A DNA stretch of 64,000 nt from Oscillatoria sp. FACHB-1407 (GTDB lineage Bacteria > Cyanobacteriota > Cyanobacteriia > Elainellales > Elainellaceae). The notes under the pieces were generated by a model. It was not told the DNA's origin, did no database searches, and worked only from the letters and a program-made list of their open reading frames with translations. Positions 37,010-45,990 of the stretch are shown in pieces. The translations under genes were made by a program, and so were the position numbers. The stretch is from the NCBI RefSeq assembly GCF_014697545.1, contig NZ_JACJSA010000017.1:111866-175865 (forward strand), written 5' to 3'. Positions within the stretch are counted from its first letter, which is position 1. Each line of letters starts with the position of its first letter.

Positions 37010-37305
37010 AAAGCGGTTCATGGTCAATCGCTCATAGTTGATGATGGGAGCGAACCAAGAGTTTTGGCGGTTTTAACCGCTGCTACAGGAGCACAATCAT
37101 CTGTGTCAGTTGATTGAAACCCGCACCTTCCAGAGTCCGCGTCGGCGGACTTGGTTCTGATAGTCGTGAATTTATTCGCCAGGCTCCTAAACCAAACTGA
37201 CGTTCCGTAGTTTGCGAAGGTGGGCTTGGTGTCAGTAGCCGTAGATTCATTCTCTGACGATTGACTACTGACCACTGACCCTTGACTGCAAATTAGCGAT
37301 CGCCC
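37010..37305. repeat. Dispersed repeat family, two adjacent copies
   Basis: It contains CGGTTTTAACCG (37067-37079) and the block TCCGCGTCGGCGGACTTGG then TTCTGATAGTCGTGAATTTA (from about 37135). The complement of the second half (GAATGAATCTACGGCTACTG then CCTTCGCAAACTACGG) matches 50405-50452. A degenerate copy is at 31417. It lies between two genes and codes for nothing. Confidence 0.65.
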
Positions 37306-39357
37306 CTATCGTGCTGTTGCCTTAGGTAATGCCGCTTGAGGCTGTTTGGCGATCGCCCCGTTTGAAAAACCACTTCGCACGGCTTTGTGGCCGTTCTGGG
37401 ATGTCTCTTCTGGCAACAAAAACTCTCGAATCAGGCGAGCGGCTGCCCGTTGTGCCAATCCTCCAGCGATTCGCTGTCCCATCTGTTGGGTTTCTGGTTT
37501 TCCTAACAGACGAGGGATCAACGGTAGTAGCTGAGTTGCATCGAATCCAGGGGTTTCCTGTAAAATCGCCACAATTCGCAGAATGTGGTCGAGGTTGTTC
37601 TTTTGTCCGTTGGGGTTGACCGTAGCATCATGAGCGGTCGGTTTATGCCCATTCAAGTTAAACCGCTCTCGCACCCCATTGGTAAACCGCTTTAAGGTGG
37701 TGTAGCCAAAGTTATCAATGCCTTTGATGATTTCCTCAGTCAGATATTCTCGGATGAACTCTCCACGCTCTGAAAAGAGGAAATCGACTGCCTGATCTAA
37801 GACCTGCGTCAGGTCATAATCCTGGCTATCCCGCGCATTTCGCAGCAGGTTTTCCAGACGGTTCCAGCGGAAGTTGCCATCCTTGAACAGCAAATCGCGC
37901 AGGGACGATCGCAACTGGGGCGAAGGGTCTGTTAACAGCCGCTTCGAGATGTAGGGATACGCCTTACTTAACACTTTGAAGTTTGGATCAACGTTGATCG
38001 CGATCCCTTCTAGCGTCACCAGCGATCGGATGATCAGCGCATAATAAGCAGGCACCCGGAATGGATACTCGTACATCAACGCCGAGAGTTGATCCGTAAT
38101 GCTTTTGAAGTTCAACTCGGCAACACTGGCTCCCAAAGCATTGCCAAACACATTGGCGAGTGCCGGGATGATCGGAGTCAGATCAGTGTCGGGGCTAAGA
38201 AATTCTAGATTGACGTAATCGTGGGCTAATCCCTCAAAGTCACGGTTCACCATGTGAACCACAGCTTCAATCAAGCCATAACGCTGCTCTGGCTTGACCT
38301 CACTCATCATGCCAAAGTCGAGGTATGCCAACTTGCCATCAGGAGTCGCCAATAGGTTTCCAGGATGGGGGTCAGCGTGGAAAAATCCGTGTTCCAACAA
38401 TTGCCGCAACGAGCACTGCACCCCAACATCAATTAAGTAGGCTGCGTCTACACCCTGTGCTCGAATCGCAGCGGGTTGAGTGAGTTTAGTCCCGGTGATC
38501 CACTCCATGGTGAGCACCCGACGGTGCGTGTATTCCCAATAGATGCGCGGGACGTAGATATCTTTCAGGTGCCCATAGAGTTTGGCAAACCGTTCGGCGT
38601 TGTGCCCCTCGTGGGTGTAGTCCATTTCCTCAAAAATCCGGGCACCAAACTCATCCATAATGCCCACCAGATCACTACGGATGCGTTTAAAGGACTTGGT
38701 TGCCCAGATGGCTAGTTGCCGCAGAATGTGGATATCGAGGGTAATCAGTTGTGCTAAACCGGGACGCTGCACCTTCACAGCAACTGTTTCACCGCTTTTA
38801 AGTTTGCCTTTATAGACCTGACCCAAGGAAGCGGCCGCGATCGGGTGCGGTGACAACTCGGCGTAGATATGTTCTGGGCGATCGCCCAACTCTTCCTCAA
38901 TGAACTGAAATGCGACCTCATTGGGGAAGGGCGGCAATTGGTCTTGTAATAGAGTCAGTTCTTCGAGATAACGGGGGGGCACCAGATCAGGACGGGTTGA
39001 AAGAGCCTGCCCAATCTTGATGTAAGCGGGACCCAGACGAGTCAGGATCTCTCGCACCTGTTGTGCTCGGCGAGGTTGATTCTTTTCAATCTGTCCGGTC
39101 TGCCGATCCCACCAGAGGCGCAACCCAAAGACCAGAAATCCCCAGACAATAATGAATGCCCGTCTCCACACTGGGAAAGGTCTGTTGCGATAAAAGTCCG
39201 CGATCGCCACCGGGTCGTAACGCAGTGCTTCGTCATCCCCTGCGTAAGCAGAACCCAATCGGGATTGCCCACTCGCAGGCACCCGCTGATCAGAATCGAC
39301 AATAACCACTGATGTATCAGGGGTGGGATCAAGCACGGTTGAGGTCGCAGTTGGCAT
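37306..39357 (-). CDS. ABC1/AarF/UbiB-family atypical kinase
   Basis: 683 aa from the ATG at 39357. It has KIGQ (114-117), the family-specific KxGQ motif; AAASLGQ (174-180), the Ala-rich loop replacing the Gly-rich loop; K195 in VAVKVQRPG; and the catalytic PHPGNLL with LDFG (about residues 325-345). One hydrophobic segment (about 66-82) may contact membrane. Family members support isoprenoid-quinone metabolism; in plastids they act in plastoglobules. The C-terminal 100 residues form a helical, Gln/Ala-rich tail. Confidence 0.93.
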   Translation of the reverse strand: MPTATSTVLDPTPDTSVVIVDSDQRVPASGQSRLGSAYAGDDEALRYDPVAIADFYRNRPFPVWRRAFIIVWGFLVFGLRLWWDRQTGQIEKNQPRRAQQVREILTRLGPAYIKIGQALSTRPDLVPPRYLEELTLLQDQLPPFPNEVAFQFIEEELGDRPEHIYAELSPHPIAAASLGQVYKGKLKSGETVAVKVQRPGLAQLITLDIHILRQLAIWATKSFKRIRSDLVGIMDEFGARIFEEMDYTHEGHNAERFAKLYGHLKDIYVPRIYWEYTHRRVLTMEWITGTKLTQPAAIRAQGVDAAYLIDVGVQCSLRQLLEHGFFHADPHPGNLLATPDGKLAYLDFGMMSEVKPEQRYGLIEAVVHMVNRDFEGLAHDYVNLEFLSPDTDLTPIIPALANVFGNALGASVAELNFKSITDQLSALMYEYPFRVPAYYALIIRSLVTLEGIAINVDPNFKVLSKAYPYISKRLLTDPSPQLRSSLRDLLFKDGNFRWNRLENLLRNARDSQDYDLTQVLDQAVDFLFSERGEFIREYLTEEIIKGIDNFGYTTLKRFTNGVRERFNLNGHKPTAHDATVNPNGQKNNLDHILRIVAILQETPGFDATQLLPLIPRLLGKPETQQMGQRIAGGLAQRAAARLIREFLLPEETSQNGHKAVRSGFSNGAIAKQPQAALPKATAR

Positions 39358-39375
39358 AGCTCTGGTAGGAATCAA

Positions 39376-39771
39376 CGATAAAAGGACTTAGCAAACCAAA
39401 CCGGAAGTGCAAAGTAAAGGGCAACCTCCAGAGCTATGCTGTATAGCTCTGTAAAGCATTGTAACAGTCTCCTCAGGTATCCTCATCCATCTTCATAACG
39501 ATAAATGAGTGCTCACAGTGCCCAGACAGATAGAATTTGGCTTGGTCTTCTTTGAGGCTACAGTGGCTAAGCTGCCTTTAACGAAGCACTTGTAGTGGGA
39601 ATTTCCGTAATCGTTGAGTCGGAAAGGCGATCGCTGAAATGGGATGTAAACTTCTTCAAACTGTGCCTTAAACTTCTCAAACAGCCCTCAAACTTTTCCA
39701 AACAACCACTAAACTGAAGAGTGAGTACATGTGTTTCGTGCCATCCGTTTCCCCCCGGTCAATGGTGATTC
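39376..39771. other. Divergent intergenic region upstream of recN
   Basis: It contains a small hairpin AGAGCTAT-GCTGT-ATAGCTCT at about 39431-39451 and a three-unit direct repeat at 39647-39709. It holds the promoters of the ABC1 kinase and recN genes. Confidence 0.5.
39647..39709 (+). repeat. Three direct repeats of about 21 bases upstream of recN
   Basis: Units are TAAACTTCTTCAAACTGTGCC, TTAAACTTCTCAAACAGCCC and TCAAACTTTTCCAAACAACC, one every 20-22 bases, or two helical turns. They end about 62 bases before the recN start, close to where a promoter would be. Confidence 0.6.
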
Positions 39772-41733
39772 ATGCTAATCTCCCTTCAAATCGAAAACTT
39801 TGCCCTGGTTGACCGTTTAGAGTTGGAATTTGGCTCTGGATTCAATGTCTTAACGGGTGAAACTGGTGCTGGAAAATCTATTATTTTGGATGCACTCGAT
39901 GCAGCGTTGGGCGGTAAAGTCAATAACCGCGCCGTTCGCACGGGTGAAGAACGGGCTATTGTCGAAGCGACCTTTGACCTCGACCCTTCACTCATTGCGT
40001 GGCTGACTGAACAACAAATTGAACTGGTTGATCAGATGACCCTGGTGTGTAGCCGCGAGTTGACGGTGAGTCGGGGCAACGTCCGTAGTCGATCGCGGGT
40101 CAATGGCGTGCTGGTTAACAAACAGCAGATGGAGTTTTTGCGCGATCGCCTGGTCGAGATCACCGCGCAGGGACAAACCGTGCAACTGGGGCAACCCAAC
40201 CTCCAACGCGAATGGCTCGATGCCTTTGGGGGCAGAGACTTGATGCAACAGCGTGAGGTGGTTGCCGCCGCCTATGCCGCTTATCAGTCTGCCTCGCAGG
40301 CGTTGGAGAAACGTCGCCAGTTTGAGCAGCAACGCCTGCAACAGTTGGATTTGTTTGAATATCAAGCCAAGGAACTGCGGGAAGCCAACTTGAGCGACCC
40401 GGACGAGTTGACTCAGCTAGAGCAAGAGCGCGAACGCCTCAGTCATACGGTTGAGTTGCAACAACAGAGCTATCAGGTCTATCAGGCGATCTACCAGAAC
40501 GATAACGGGGGTGAAGCCTGTGCCGACCTGTTGGGCAGAGCCGAGAGCTTGCTGATGGACATGGAGCGGTATGATCCGCAGATTCAGCCCATTTTAGAGA
40601 TGGTGAGCTCGGCTCTGGCGCAAGTCGAAGAAGCCGGACGTCAGATCAATATGTATGGCGAAGGCTTGGAAGCTGACCCGGATCGATTGCAAACGGTGCA
40701 ATCCCGGATTGGGCAACTCAAGCAGATTTGTCGCAAATATGGTCCTACCCTGGCGGAGGCGATCGCCTACTCGCGCCGACTCAAATCAGACTTGGAGGAA
40801 CTCACAGGCGGAGAACAGTCGGTTGAAGTGTTGGAGCAAAACTTCAACCAGCGGCAAAGCGAACTCAAGCAGGTCTGTGATCAGTTAACGGAGTTACGCC
40901 GCACCACCGCCAAAGCGTTGGAGGAGTTGCTGCTGAGCGAACTCAAACCTCTGGCGATGGAGAAGGTGCAGTTCCGGGTGGAGATTGTCAATTGCCCGCC
41001 GACTGCCTACGGAGCCGATCGCGTCACATTCTTGTTTAGCCCCAACCCTGGGGAACCGCTGCAACCGTTGACCGAGATCGCCTCTGGTGGTGAGATGAGC
41101 CGATTTCTCTTAGCACTGAAGGCATGCTTTACCCAGATCGACTCTGTCGGCACAATGGTCTTCGACGAAATCGACGTGGGTGTTTCTGGACGAGTCACTC
41201 AGGCGATCGCTGAGAAATTACATCATCTGGGCTTACGCCATCAGGTGCTCTGTGTGACGCACCAACCGATTGTGGCAGCGATGGCAGACTTCCATTTCCG
41301 GGTCAGCAAACAGGTGATTGATCACCCTGGAACGACGGTTACCCCAACAAAACGTAGCCGCAGCAAAGCCAATGGTAGTCAACCTGAAGAAGCTGTTGCC
41401 ACCGCCACTGCTGTCGATGATGTGAGAACGGTCGTCCGGGTGGAACGATTAGACCTGCCTCAACGTCGAGAGGAATTGGCGCAACTGGCAGGGGGTAAAT
41501 CGGATCAGGATGCGATCGCCTTTGCAGACTCGCTGTTGTCTCAAGCGGCGAGTAGCCGTTCGACGGCCCAGGCAAAGTACAACCACCCCAACCATGCCCC
41601 TGCGGCATCAAACGGGAGTGCCTCTTCTGCACCCGTTGAGACGGTTGAGCCAAACGAAAAGCCTGATTTGCAACCAACCCCCACTGCGAAACCTGCGACT
41701 GCTGCGAAATCCAGATCTCGCGCTAAACGATAA
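39772..41733 (+). CDS. recN: DNA repair ATPase RecN
   Basis: SMC-like ATPase for double-strand-break repair. Walker A GETGAGKS (29-36), the ABC signature IASGGEMSRFLLALK (about 436-450) and Walker B TMVFDEIDVG frame two coiled-coil arms between. The protein continues beyond the usual end (about 575) with a Ser/Ala/Pro/Asn-rich, disordered tail to residue 653 (ATATAVDDV inserted before, then QPTPTAKPATAAKSRSRAKR). Another Lys/Arg-rich insert (TKRSRSKANG) sits near residue 525. Cytoplasmic. Confidence 0.94.
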   Translation: MLISLQIENFALVDRLELEFGSGFNVLTGETGAGKSIILDALDAALGGKVNNRAVRTGEERAIVEATFDLDPSLIAWLTEQQIELVDQMTLVCSRELTVSRGNVRSRSRVNGVLVNKQQMEFLRDRLVEITAQGQTVQLGQPNLQREWLDAFGGRDLMQQREVVAAAYAAYQSASQALEKRRQFEQQRLQQLDLFEYQAKELREANLSDPDELTQLEQERERLSHTVELQQQSYQVYQAIYQNDNGGEACADLLGRAESLLMDMERYDPQIQPILEMVSSALAQVEEAGRQINMYGEGLEADPDRLQTVQSRIGQLKQICRKYGPTLAEAIAYSRRLKSDLEELTGGEQSVEVLEQNFNQRQSELKQVCDQLTELRRTTAKALEELLLSELKPLAMEKVQFRVEIVNCPPTAYGADRVTFLFSPNPGEPLQPLTEIASGGEMSRFLLALKACFTQIDSVGTMVFDEIDVGVSGRVTQAIAEKLHHLGLRHQVLCVTHQPIVAAMADFHFRVSKQVIDHPGTTVTPTKRSRSKANGSQPEEAVATATAVDDVRTVVRVERLDLPQRREELAQLAGGKSDQDAIAFADSLLSQAASSRSTAQAKYNHPNHAPAASNGSASSAPVETVEPNEKPDLQPTPTAKPATAAKSRSRAKR

Positions 41734-41759
41734 GGAGATTGCCAGAAAATAAAATACCT

Positions 41760-41784
41760 GTAGGGGCGTTTCGCGAAACACCCC
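41760..41784. repeat. Short palindromic dispersed repeat (GTAGGGGCGTTTCGCGAAAC)
   Basis: GTAGGGGCGTTTCGCG...CACCCCG is a hairpin just after recN. Relatives are at 50318-50345 and 50543-50574. It could also act as a 3' stabilising hairpin for the recN mRNA. Confidence 0.7.
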
Positions 41785-41865
41785 GATCAAAAACCGATTG
41801 GTAATTCGTTCTCAGAAATCTCCTACCGTTATGGTTGGGTTGTGTCTACGATTCTGAATGCTTGA

Positions 41866-42315
41866 ATGAAGTGTGTTGGATGCAATCCTATGTCCAGTAT
41901 GACTATGAGGTACGCGATCGCTGCGATCGCCTTTGTGTTCGCTAGCTCGATCGGTAACGCAGCAATTGCTCAATCTCAAGAAGACTTACAACGCCTGATT
42001 GAAACGGGGTCTTGTCCCTCCTGTGACCTCGACAATGCTGATCTCAGTGGCTTAAATCTGACTCGGGCTAATCTGCGAGGGGCTTCGTTGATTGGAGCGA
42101 ATCTTTCAAACACCAATCTCACCCGCGCAGATCTCAGCAATGCCCTGCTGAATACCGCAAACCTCAGTGGCGCAAACCTGCGTTTTGCTGTTTTGAGAAA
42201 TGCTACCCTCCAGGGAGCCAGAATGAACCCTGCGGCTGATTTTACTGGAGCTAACCTGGATGGAGCCGTTATGCCCAACGGTAACTTCCGCCCGGTGACA
42301 CCTGTTGAGCCATGA
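41866..42315 (+). CDS. Secreted pentapeptide-repeat protein (149 aa)
   Basis: A Sec signal peptide (from M14: MRYAIAAIAFVFASSIGNAA, cleaved after AIA) precedes a segment with two Cys (CPSC) and then about 12 pentapeptide repeats of the A(D/N)L(S/T/R)x type (ANLRGASLIGANLSN and similar). Pentapeptide repeats form a right-handed quadrilateral beta helix. The export signal points to periplasm or thylakoid lumen. M9 at 41890 is an alternative start. Confidence 0.88.
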   Translation: MKCVGCNPMSSMTMRYAIAAIAFVFASSIGNAAIAQSQEDLQRLIETGSCPSCDLDNADLSGLNLTRANLRGASLIGANLSNTNLTRADLSNALLNTANLSGANLRFAVLRNATLQGARMNPAADFTGANLDGAVMPNGNFRPVTPVEP

Positions 42316-42648
42316 GATAGAACAAAAAATTTGGGATTAGTTCTCTAAGCTCGGACCCAATCAATAACTGAAGAGAAGAATCAGTAGAAACGGAACGGCG
42401 AAAAAAGGGCGATCGCCACACGTTCTTTAATAGCGTCTTTCCACATTAATAATTCACTATTGGTTGTTGCTAAATGCAAGTGGGGCGTTAATCCAATGCT
42501 CGATGCGAGCGGGACGTTAACCACATGCGAGCGGGACGCTAACTGAATGCGAGCGGGACGCTCACACTACGAGTTGGGGGGCAGGTTACTCCAGAAATAG
42601 GGATAGGTTTCAGAAGGGTTGATAAAGAAATTCCTTCTTCCCTCTTTC
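42316..42648. other. Intergenic region with 22-base repeats
   Basis: Between two convergent genes. It contains the tandem repeat at 42473-42570 and no ORF. Confidence 0.5.
42473..42570. repeat. Tandem repeat, four units of about 22-29 bases
   Basis: Four units of the form ATGC(A/G)AG(T/C)GGG(G/A)CG(T/C)TAA, about 29, 22, 22 and 24 bases long, run head to tail: GATGCGAGCGGGACGTTAAC, ATGCGAGCGGGACGCTAACT and so on. The spacing is too short and the units too diverged to be a CRISPR array. Confidence 0.8.
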
Positions 42649-44025
42649 CTACCTCGCTCCAAACCCGGCTTTTTTCGCCTTCTCCTTGCCTTTAGGCTTG
42701 GATTTATTGACCTCTTTTACCGCTTCGTCAAAGAGTGTGTGCAGATGCAGAGGAACGCTGGCGATCTCTGGTAGCTCTGGTTCTACAGGCTTGCCATACT
42801 CCTGAAGCAAAGAGGACAGGTCTTGCTCCAGTTGAAAGTTGGGGCGATCGAGAACGGTTTGCAGCACTTGCTCTAAACCTTCTGGGTGATGTTGAGCCAG
42901 TCGTTGCCACACAAACGGGGTGATCGTTGATGTTTCAAGATAATGGCGAACTAACGGTTCTGCATTAGTGGTGGGTTGTCCATCCGGGTTGGCAAGGATT
43001 GCTTTAAATTTTTCGTAATTGGGCAGCATAATTTGCCCCCATCGAGGATGGGTCAATACAGTCACTTGTTCAGCCTTCTTGAGGGTGTCAGGCAACTGAA
43101 TTTCAGGCAGTGCCATCTTGCTTGACCCTTTGCTAGAGCCATTATTTGAATTCTTTTCTCGTCGCTGTTTCAGGGCTTGGGCTAAATCTTTAGCATCGAC
43201 TCCAGCAGCTTGAGCGGCTTCATTCAGCTCGGCTTCGTCGAGATCAGCTTCATCCACATCAATATCAATCATCAGATCCTCAAGCGAGGTTGGCTCCTCT
43301 AGCCCAGCTTCAGTAAATTGCCGCTTCAGCATAAACTCGCGGAACTCGTCCATCTTCTGGTTGAGTTGATATCCCGGCAGGGTTACTTCATCGCCCCCAA
43401 AGAACTCCACGAAGGCATGGTGATAACTCTCCACCGATCCCCATGCGGCTTCTAACAAATCTGGAGCATCAGCGTAGAGAAAAGGCTTGTGGTGTTCTTT
43501 GAAATTGCCGATCGCCACAGCTAGTTTGGGTTTCCCAAGTTTTCCAAGCAGGGTAAACGTTGTCGAAAACATCCAAATATCATCGGCGATCGGGGCGAGT
43601 CGAGCCAAAACAATTTCTCCCGGTTTGAGCCGAATTGCCATGTCGGATGAAGCTTGTGCCTGACTGAGTTTTGCGGTGTAGTGCTTTGCCGTCAGCCAAT
43701 TCATGAGCTCAATGCCATCAGGAGAAACCGTCTCAATGGCAAACAGCCCAGTGAACGTGCGTCGCCACTGCTGCAAGAGTTGGTGGTCTACATCCGTGAA
43801 TTCTGTTGCCTGTTCCCTCTCAAAAAGGTCTAACGGGGTGTGCTCTCCGATTCGTCCTTCGACTAAAAATGTATCCACAATCAGGTCTTGGGCTACTTTT
43901 CCTCGTTTGAGATAATCAGCCACATAGGTTTCAAGTGCTTCGGCTAATTCCCCTTCTGCATCAAACACAAAATCGGTAACGCTCTGTTTTAACGCCCATG
44001 CTCTCTCTAAAATTGCATCAACCAT
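42649..44025 (-). CDS. Conserved hypothetical protein (458 aa)
   Basis: No signal peptide or TM helix. An N-terminal domain (residues about 1-240) with ERAWALKQSVTDFVFDAEGE and FTGLFAIETVSPDGIELMNW is followed by an acidic linker (IDVDEADLDEAELNEAAQ, about 253-272), a Ser/Gly-rich spacer, and a C-terminal region with HPRWGQIMLPNYEKFK and a basic tail (KPKGKEKAKKAGFG). I do not recognise a family; it appears to be one of the uncharacterised cyanobacterial cytoplasmic proteins. Confidence 0.7.
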   Translation of the reverse strand: MVDAILERAWALKQSVTDFVFDAEGELAEALETYVADYLKRGKVAQDLIVDTFLVEGRIGEHTPLDLFEREQATEFTDVDHQLLQQWRRTFTGLFAIETVSPDGIELMNWLTAKHYTAKLSQAQASSDMAIRLKPGEIVLARLAPIADDIWMFSTTFTLLGKLGKPKLAVAIGNFKEHHKPFLYADAPDLLEAAWGSVESYHHAFVEFFGGDEVTLPGYQLNQKMDEFREFMLKRQFTEAGLEEPTSLEDLMIDIDVDEADLDEAELNEAAQAAGVDAKDLAQALKQRREKNSNNGSSKGSSKMALPEIQLPDTLKKAEQVTVLTHPRWGQIMLPNYEKFKAILANPDGQPTTNAEPLVRHYLETSTITPFVWQRLAQHHPEGLEQVLQTVLDRPNFQLEQDLSSLLQEYGKPVEPELPEIASVPLHLHTLFDEAVKEVNKSKPKGKEKAKKAGFGAR

Positions 44026-44412
44026 AGGGGATTTGCTTGCTGAAAGGGTTCAGTCCTTTAACTTATGAATTTGAAAGACTAGTTTTGAGCCTTTAACTCA
44101 CCCCTATTAAACCCTTACGCCCTGGATTTACTGATGCCCCCAAAGATAGAGAGGGGCTACTAATGCTACATCTCCGTATACGGAATCGCGATCGCCGTAT
44201 TTATACGGAGGAAAAAATCAGAGGATATACCCCTTTTAAGTCTTCTAATTTCACCGATGTAGCGTGGCATTACTGACTATTAAGATTTAATGACAATCGA
44301 GTAATGCATTCCATTGATTTAACTCTATTGATTTACTCTATCCACTTCAAAAAATGCCCCTTCACCATAGCCCCCCTCACTCATTACCCAGATGAATTGT
44401 CAGGACTTGATC
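44026..44412. other. Divergent intergenic region with a MITE-like palindrome
   Basis: It contains the promoters of the gene at 42649-44025 (minus) and the gene at 44413 (plus), with the nested inverted repeat at 44161-44272 between them. No ORF is convincing. Confidence 0.5.
44161..44272. repeat. Nested inverted-repeat element
   Basis: TAATGCTACATC (44161-44172) is repeated inverted, with a five-base interruption, as GATGTAGCGTGGCATTA (44256-44272). Inside it is a 9-bp hairpin CTCCGTATA (44172-44180) with TATACGGAG (44202-44210) around a HIP1-like site. This looks like a MITE or a complex operator. Confidence 0.55.
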
Positions 44413-44760
44413 ATGAGACTTTCGCCTTTCACCAGCTACTACATCTGCAAACTTTTACGGCAAAATATTGATCACCTCAAGTGGATCGTGGCACCAGGCG
44501 CAGGGCTGCAAGCAGAACCTTGGGGAAACTTGGATGCAGTTCTGACTAGTCTTTATTTAGAGGAATTTGAGATTGCAGTGGTCATCAAGCGGCTAGAGCG
44601 GCTTGCCGCATACCACCGCACCCTGATTGAGCAAACTCTACAGCCTACTCCTGTGATTGCAGCTGAAATTGATGAAACCGAAGTCACCATTTTTTGGTTA
44701 CTTGGGTTCAAAGTCAAGCCAACCTCCAATCGCTATTTCTCGCAGGCACTGGCGGGGTGA
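44413..44760 (+). CDS. Hypothetical protein (115 aa)
   Basis: The ATG at 44413 has AGGA 7 bases upstream; the frame is open to 44392. The peptide (MRLSPFTSYYICKLLRQNID, AVLTSLYLEEFEIAVVIKRL) is mostly helical with a hydrophobic middle. No signal peptide or recognised domain. It is convergent with the amidohydrolase gene, 12 bases away. Confidence 0.6.
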   Translation: MRLSPFTSYYICKLLRQNIDHLKWIVAPGAGLQAEPWGNLDAVLTSLYLEEFEIAVVIKRLERLAAYHRTLIEQTLQPTPVIAAEIDETEVTIFWLLGFKVKPTSNRYFSQALAG

Positions 44761-44772
44761 ACTCAAGCCAGA

Positions 44773-45990
44773 TCAGGCAAGCGCACAATATCGCTCAACA
44801 CAGCGCACAAAGATTTCAACACCGATGCCGAGAGCAATTTCGTCAAAGTCAAAGCGAGGATGGTGGTGAGGGTAGTCGAGTCCTTTAGTGGCGTTGGCGG
44901 ATCCCAGGAAGAAGAAACATCCCGGCACCTCTTGCAGGAAGAAGGACATGTCTTCACCACCCATCGTTTGACACTCAGGAACAATGCCAAGGGGAGTTTC
45001 AATCACATTCTCAACAACTGAAGTCACCAGGTTAGTGATGGCTTCGTTATTGATGACAGGTGGGTACAGCTTGCGATAGTTCAACTCGTACCTCGCGCCA
45101 TAGCTTTGACAAATACCAGCAATAATTTCTTCAAACCGTTGGTTAAAGAAATCTGTTAGTCCCGGATCAAAATAACGGACAGTGCCACTGAGTTCAGCCG
45201 TGTCAGCAATTACATTGAGAGCGGCTCCCGCATGAAACTTGCCAACCGTCACCACGCCCGACTTCAATGGGTCAAGATTGCGAGCAACGATGGTTTGCAG
45301 CGCACTGACGATTTGAGCACCCACCACAATCGAGTCAACCGTTTGATGGGGCATGGCTCCATGTCCACCCTTGCCCTGAATGATGCAGTCGAACAGTTCT
45401 ACAGCCGCCATCATCGCTCCGGTGCGAACGCCAACCGTACCGACAGGGAGATTATTCCACAGGTGTAACCCGATAATGGCATCTACATCCGGATTTCGCA
45501 GCGCACCCTGCTCAATCATGGGTTTTGCCCCACCCGGGCCTTCTTCGGCGGGTTGAAAAATAAATTTGACGGTGCCTGCAAACGTGTGCCGATGTTTTGA
45601 AAGATAGTAAGCGGTTCCCAGTGCGATCGCCACATGACCGTCATGCCCACAGGCGTGCATCATGCCATCGTGCAGCGAGCAATAGGGCACTTGATTTTCT
45701 TCTTGAATCGGCAGTGCATCCATATCAGCCCGAATGGCTAACACAGGTCCGGGTTGGGTGCCGTGGATGACCGCTACAACCCCTGTTGTCGCGATTCCCG
45801 TCTGATGATCAATACCCCACTCCCGTAACTTACGAGTGATGAATTCAGCGGTGATATGTTCTCGAAACCCCAGTTCGGGGTACTGATGGAGCGATCGCCG
45901 CCATTGCACCAATCGAGGCTGAAGCGTGCGAATTTCTAGACGAACCCTGGAAAGCTCGGTAGATAGGGGAGTCAGCGAAGTAAAAACCAT
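44773..45990 (-). CDS. M20 family amidohydrolase (IAA-amino acid or N-acyl hydrolase type)
   Basis: 405 aa, M20D family zinc hydrolase that cleaves N-acyl or amino-acid conjugates. Metal ligands are visible in ADMDALP (D89 region), HACGHDGH (112-119) and PAEEGPGGA (E149, E150). Cytoplasmic, no signal peptide. The true substrate cannot be deduced. It is separated from bioD by a 680-base gap. Confidence 0.93.
   Translation of the reverse strand: MVFTSLTPLSTELSRVRLEIRTLQPRLVQWRRSLHQYPELGFREHITAEFITRKLREWGIDHQTGIATTGVVAVIHGTQPGPVLAIRADMDALPIQEENQVPYCSLHDGMMHACGHDGHVAIALGTAYYLSKHRHTFAGTVKFIFQPAEEGPGGAKPMIEQGALRNPDVDAIIGLHLWNNLPVGTVGVRTGAMMAAVELFDCIIQGKGGHGAMPHQTVDSIVVGAQIVSALQTIVARNLDPLKSGVVTVGKFHAGAALNVIADTAELSGTVRYFDPGLTDFFNQRFEEIIAGICQSYGARYELNYRKLYPPVINNEAITNLVTSVVENVIETPLGIVPECQTMGGEDMSFFLQEVPGCFFFLGSANATKGLDYPHHHPRFDFDEIALGIGVEIFVRCVERYCALA

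Noticed and set aside
42473..42570. CRISPR array
   Set aside because: Units are 22-29 bases, adjoining and diverged, with no spacers.
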